In this document: positions 5,431-6,462 of the stretch, piece after piece | How the letters are laid out: every line of letters begins with the position of its first letter | How positions within the stretch are numbered: position 1 is the first letter of the stretch | NCBI GenBank assembly: GCA_031282385.1 | Contig: JAITDV010000028.1 | Location: forward strand, 1 to 6,462 | From: Planctomycetaceae bacterium | GTDB lineage: Bacteria > Planctomycetota > Planctomycetia > Pirellulales > Thermoguttaceae | Direction of reading: 5' to 3' | DNA: 6,462 nucleotides | Translations under genes and position numbers: made by a program | Notes under the pieces: model-generated | Databases searched by the model: none | What the model was told of the DNA's origin: nothing | Seen by the model: only the letters and a program-made list of their open reading frames with translations

Positions 5431-5697
5431 ATGTTGGCAAACTTTAAGTATTTGTTTGGGGTTGCAATTTTATTGTTATTGACATCGCTAACTTTTGCTG
5501 AAACTTATCAACTGGATAAAGAAACGATTGATAAATATATCAGTATTATTGACGATGAGAAAAATTGGGAATTAGATATCTCAGTAGGAAAATTCAACAT
5601 AACAGATTCAGACGCATTGTTTCAAGCTGTTGAAGTATTAGGCGCAATCAGATGCAATGATGAAAGAATTTGTAAAGCGCTAGCCCGTAAAAAGTGA
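5431..5697 (+). CDS. Secreted HEAT-like repeat protein, N-terminal segment ending at an in-frame TGA
   Basis: The first 88 codons start with a clear Sec signal peptide. A lysine (residue 6) precedes a hydrophobic core (YLFGVAILLLLTSLTFA, 7-23), with likely cleavage after A23 before ETYQ. The mature part (DALFQAVEVLGAIRCNDERICKALARK) looks like the first helices of an alpha-solenoid. The ribosome site AAGGAGG (5421-5427) is only 3 nt from the ATG, so an in-frame TTG at 5434 is a possible alternative start. The frame meets TGA at 5695-5697 but the same frame stays open and protein-like for the remaining 765 nt. I therefore think this is the front of one longer gene broken by a single nonsense change, not a complete 88-residue protein. 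Confidence 0.68.
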   Translation: MLANFKYLFGVAILLLLTSLTFAETYQLDKETIDKYISIIDDEKNWELDISVGKFNITDSDALFQAVEVLGAIRCNDERICKALARKK

Positions 5698-6462
5698 AAA
5701 TCTGTAAGCGTTATTCGGACACGTTTAAGAGAACATTTTATTGAACTTGCGCTTATCAGAATCGACGAGCCTACAATAAAAATGGCGCTAGAAAATCTCG
5801 GAGAAACGCCATATTATGGAATTTTGACTTTAACTCCTATTATGCCTTATGATTCAGCGCTAGAATTAATCAAGGCGTATAGAGAACAAAATAAACATGA
5901 CCCTAGTATTGTTCAAGGTATAAACGAACTGGAGAGAATAATAGACGAACAGAAAATATGTTCAAGGGAGCGTCAATTGCCTCCTTTACATAATTTTACG
6001 CTTAACCATCCTCTTTACAAGGCTCATCAATCTGTGATTAAGACTAATCTTGAATTAGTTCAACAAATATTGAAGGCGAATAAAAATTTGTCGTTGATTG
6101 ATTCGGAAGCGAAGACGAAATTGTTTGCCGCAATCGACGAACTTGCGAAGGTTCGGGCGGTTGAAGCGGTCGAGGTTCTAGCGCCGATTCTTTTGTTGCA
6201 AGCGGATAAAAAGGATAAAGAAGTTGCGGGTTTGGACAATAAATATTTATCGTTACAAAAATATCCCGTAGGCGTCGCGCTTGCCAAAATCGGGATTCCG
6301 TCAATTTGGGGATTGCTTGACGAAATCGCGAAACGTTCCGACAACTCCGACCAATACCGCGAAATCGCCCGCAACGTTATGACAACAATCTTGATCGAAA
6401 AAGCGATTCCCGGATTCGTCAACGAAACTTTAGACAAGTACAAACTCGAAAACAAAGATAAC
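5698..6462 (+). pseudogene. Continuation of the secreted HEAT-like repeat protein after the in-frame TGA, running off the right edge
   Basis: The 255 codons after the TGA stay open in the same frame to the window end. They encode alpha-helical, solenoid-like sequence: RLREHFIELALIRIDEPTIK, then SEAKTKLFAAIDELAKVRAVEAV, then YPVGVALAKIGIPSIWGLLDEI. The last block resembles the 'YP...ALaKIG.pav..LL' repeats of secreted proteins common in Planctomycetota genomes. No ribosome site precedes the first in-frame ATG (5782), so separate translation is unlikely. Partner and function are unknown; HEAT-like solenoids usually bind other proteins. If the TGA is a sequencing error, this and the preceding segment form a normal gene of at least 344 codons. 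The 5' half uses AGA, ATA and CTA codons that vanish after about 6075. Confidence 0.62.

Noticed and set aside
5695..5697. Selenocysteine or reassigned TGA
   Set aside because: The flanking KK-x-KS is not a redox motif, no convincing SECIS hairpin follows, and TGG is used for Trp in the neighbouring genes.
6044..6455. Overlapping minus-strand open frames at the right edge
   Set aside because: They are antisense shadows of the HEAT-like frame, whose plus-strand translation is clearly protein-like with repeated helical patterns.

Overview
This is an AT-rich bacterial window. The evidence for Bacteria is strong AGGAG-type ribosome binding sites, TATAAT-like boxes, a Sec signal peptide and bacterial protein families. 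The lineage cannot be fixed from sequence alone. The secreted HEAT-like protein at the right edge resembles families common in Planctomycetota, but that is a weak inference.

Layout. Positions 1-319 (minus strand) hold the N-terminal part of a BtaA/DUF3419-type betaine-lipid transferase that runs off the left edge. Positions 320-1561 have no intact gene. They carry a decayed minus-strand remnant of a CPBP (CAAX-protease-like) membrane protein, a small tandem repeat, two copies of a ~106-nt dispersed structured repeat, and a likely promoter/operator for the next gene. Positions 1562-2086 encode a V4R-domain protein. Positions 2087-2665 are intergenic, with a long imperfect hairpin and a third, inverted copy of the repeat. 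Positions 2666-4476 hold a tightly coupled two-gene operon. Positions 4635-5288 are an unrecognised ORF with poor translation signals. Positions 5431-6462 read as one secreted HEAT-like protein gene interrupted by a single in-frame TGA, and the frame continues off the right edge.

The highlight is the two-gene operon. Its first product has the helical layout of an ESCRT-III/Snf7 subunit: an amphipathic N-terminus, a long charged hairpin, an 'MDIDELQ' helix and a detached C-terminal helix. Its second product has an MIT-like three-helix N-terminus, a linker and a meiotic-clade AAA ATPase ending in the Vps4/katanin-type C-terminal helix. The stop and start codons overlap (TAATG). Together they look like a bacterial ESCRT-III/Vps4 (CdvB/CdvC-like) membrane-remodelling module. 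Bacterial ESCRT-III relatives such as PspA and Vipp1 normally work without a dedicated Vps4, so this pair is worth testing.

The second notable signal is the repeat family (401-506, 1143-1248, 2437-2545). It shows compensatory base changes in two stems, and its copies sit upstream of genes with the same end facing the gene.
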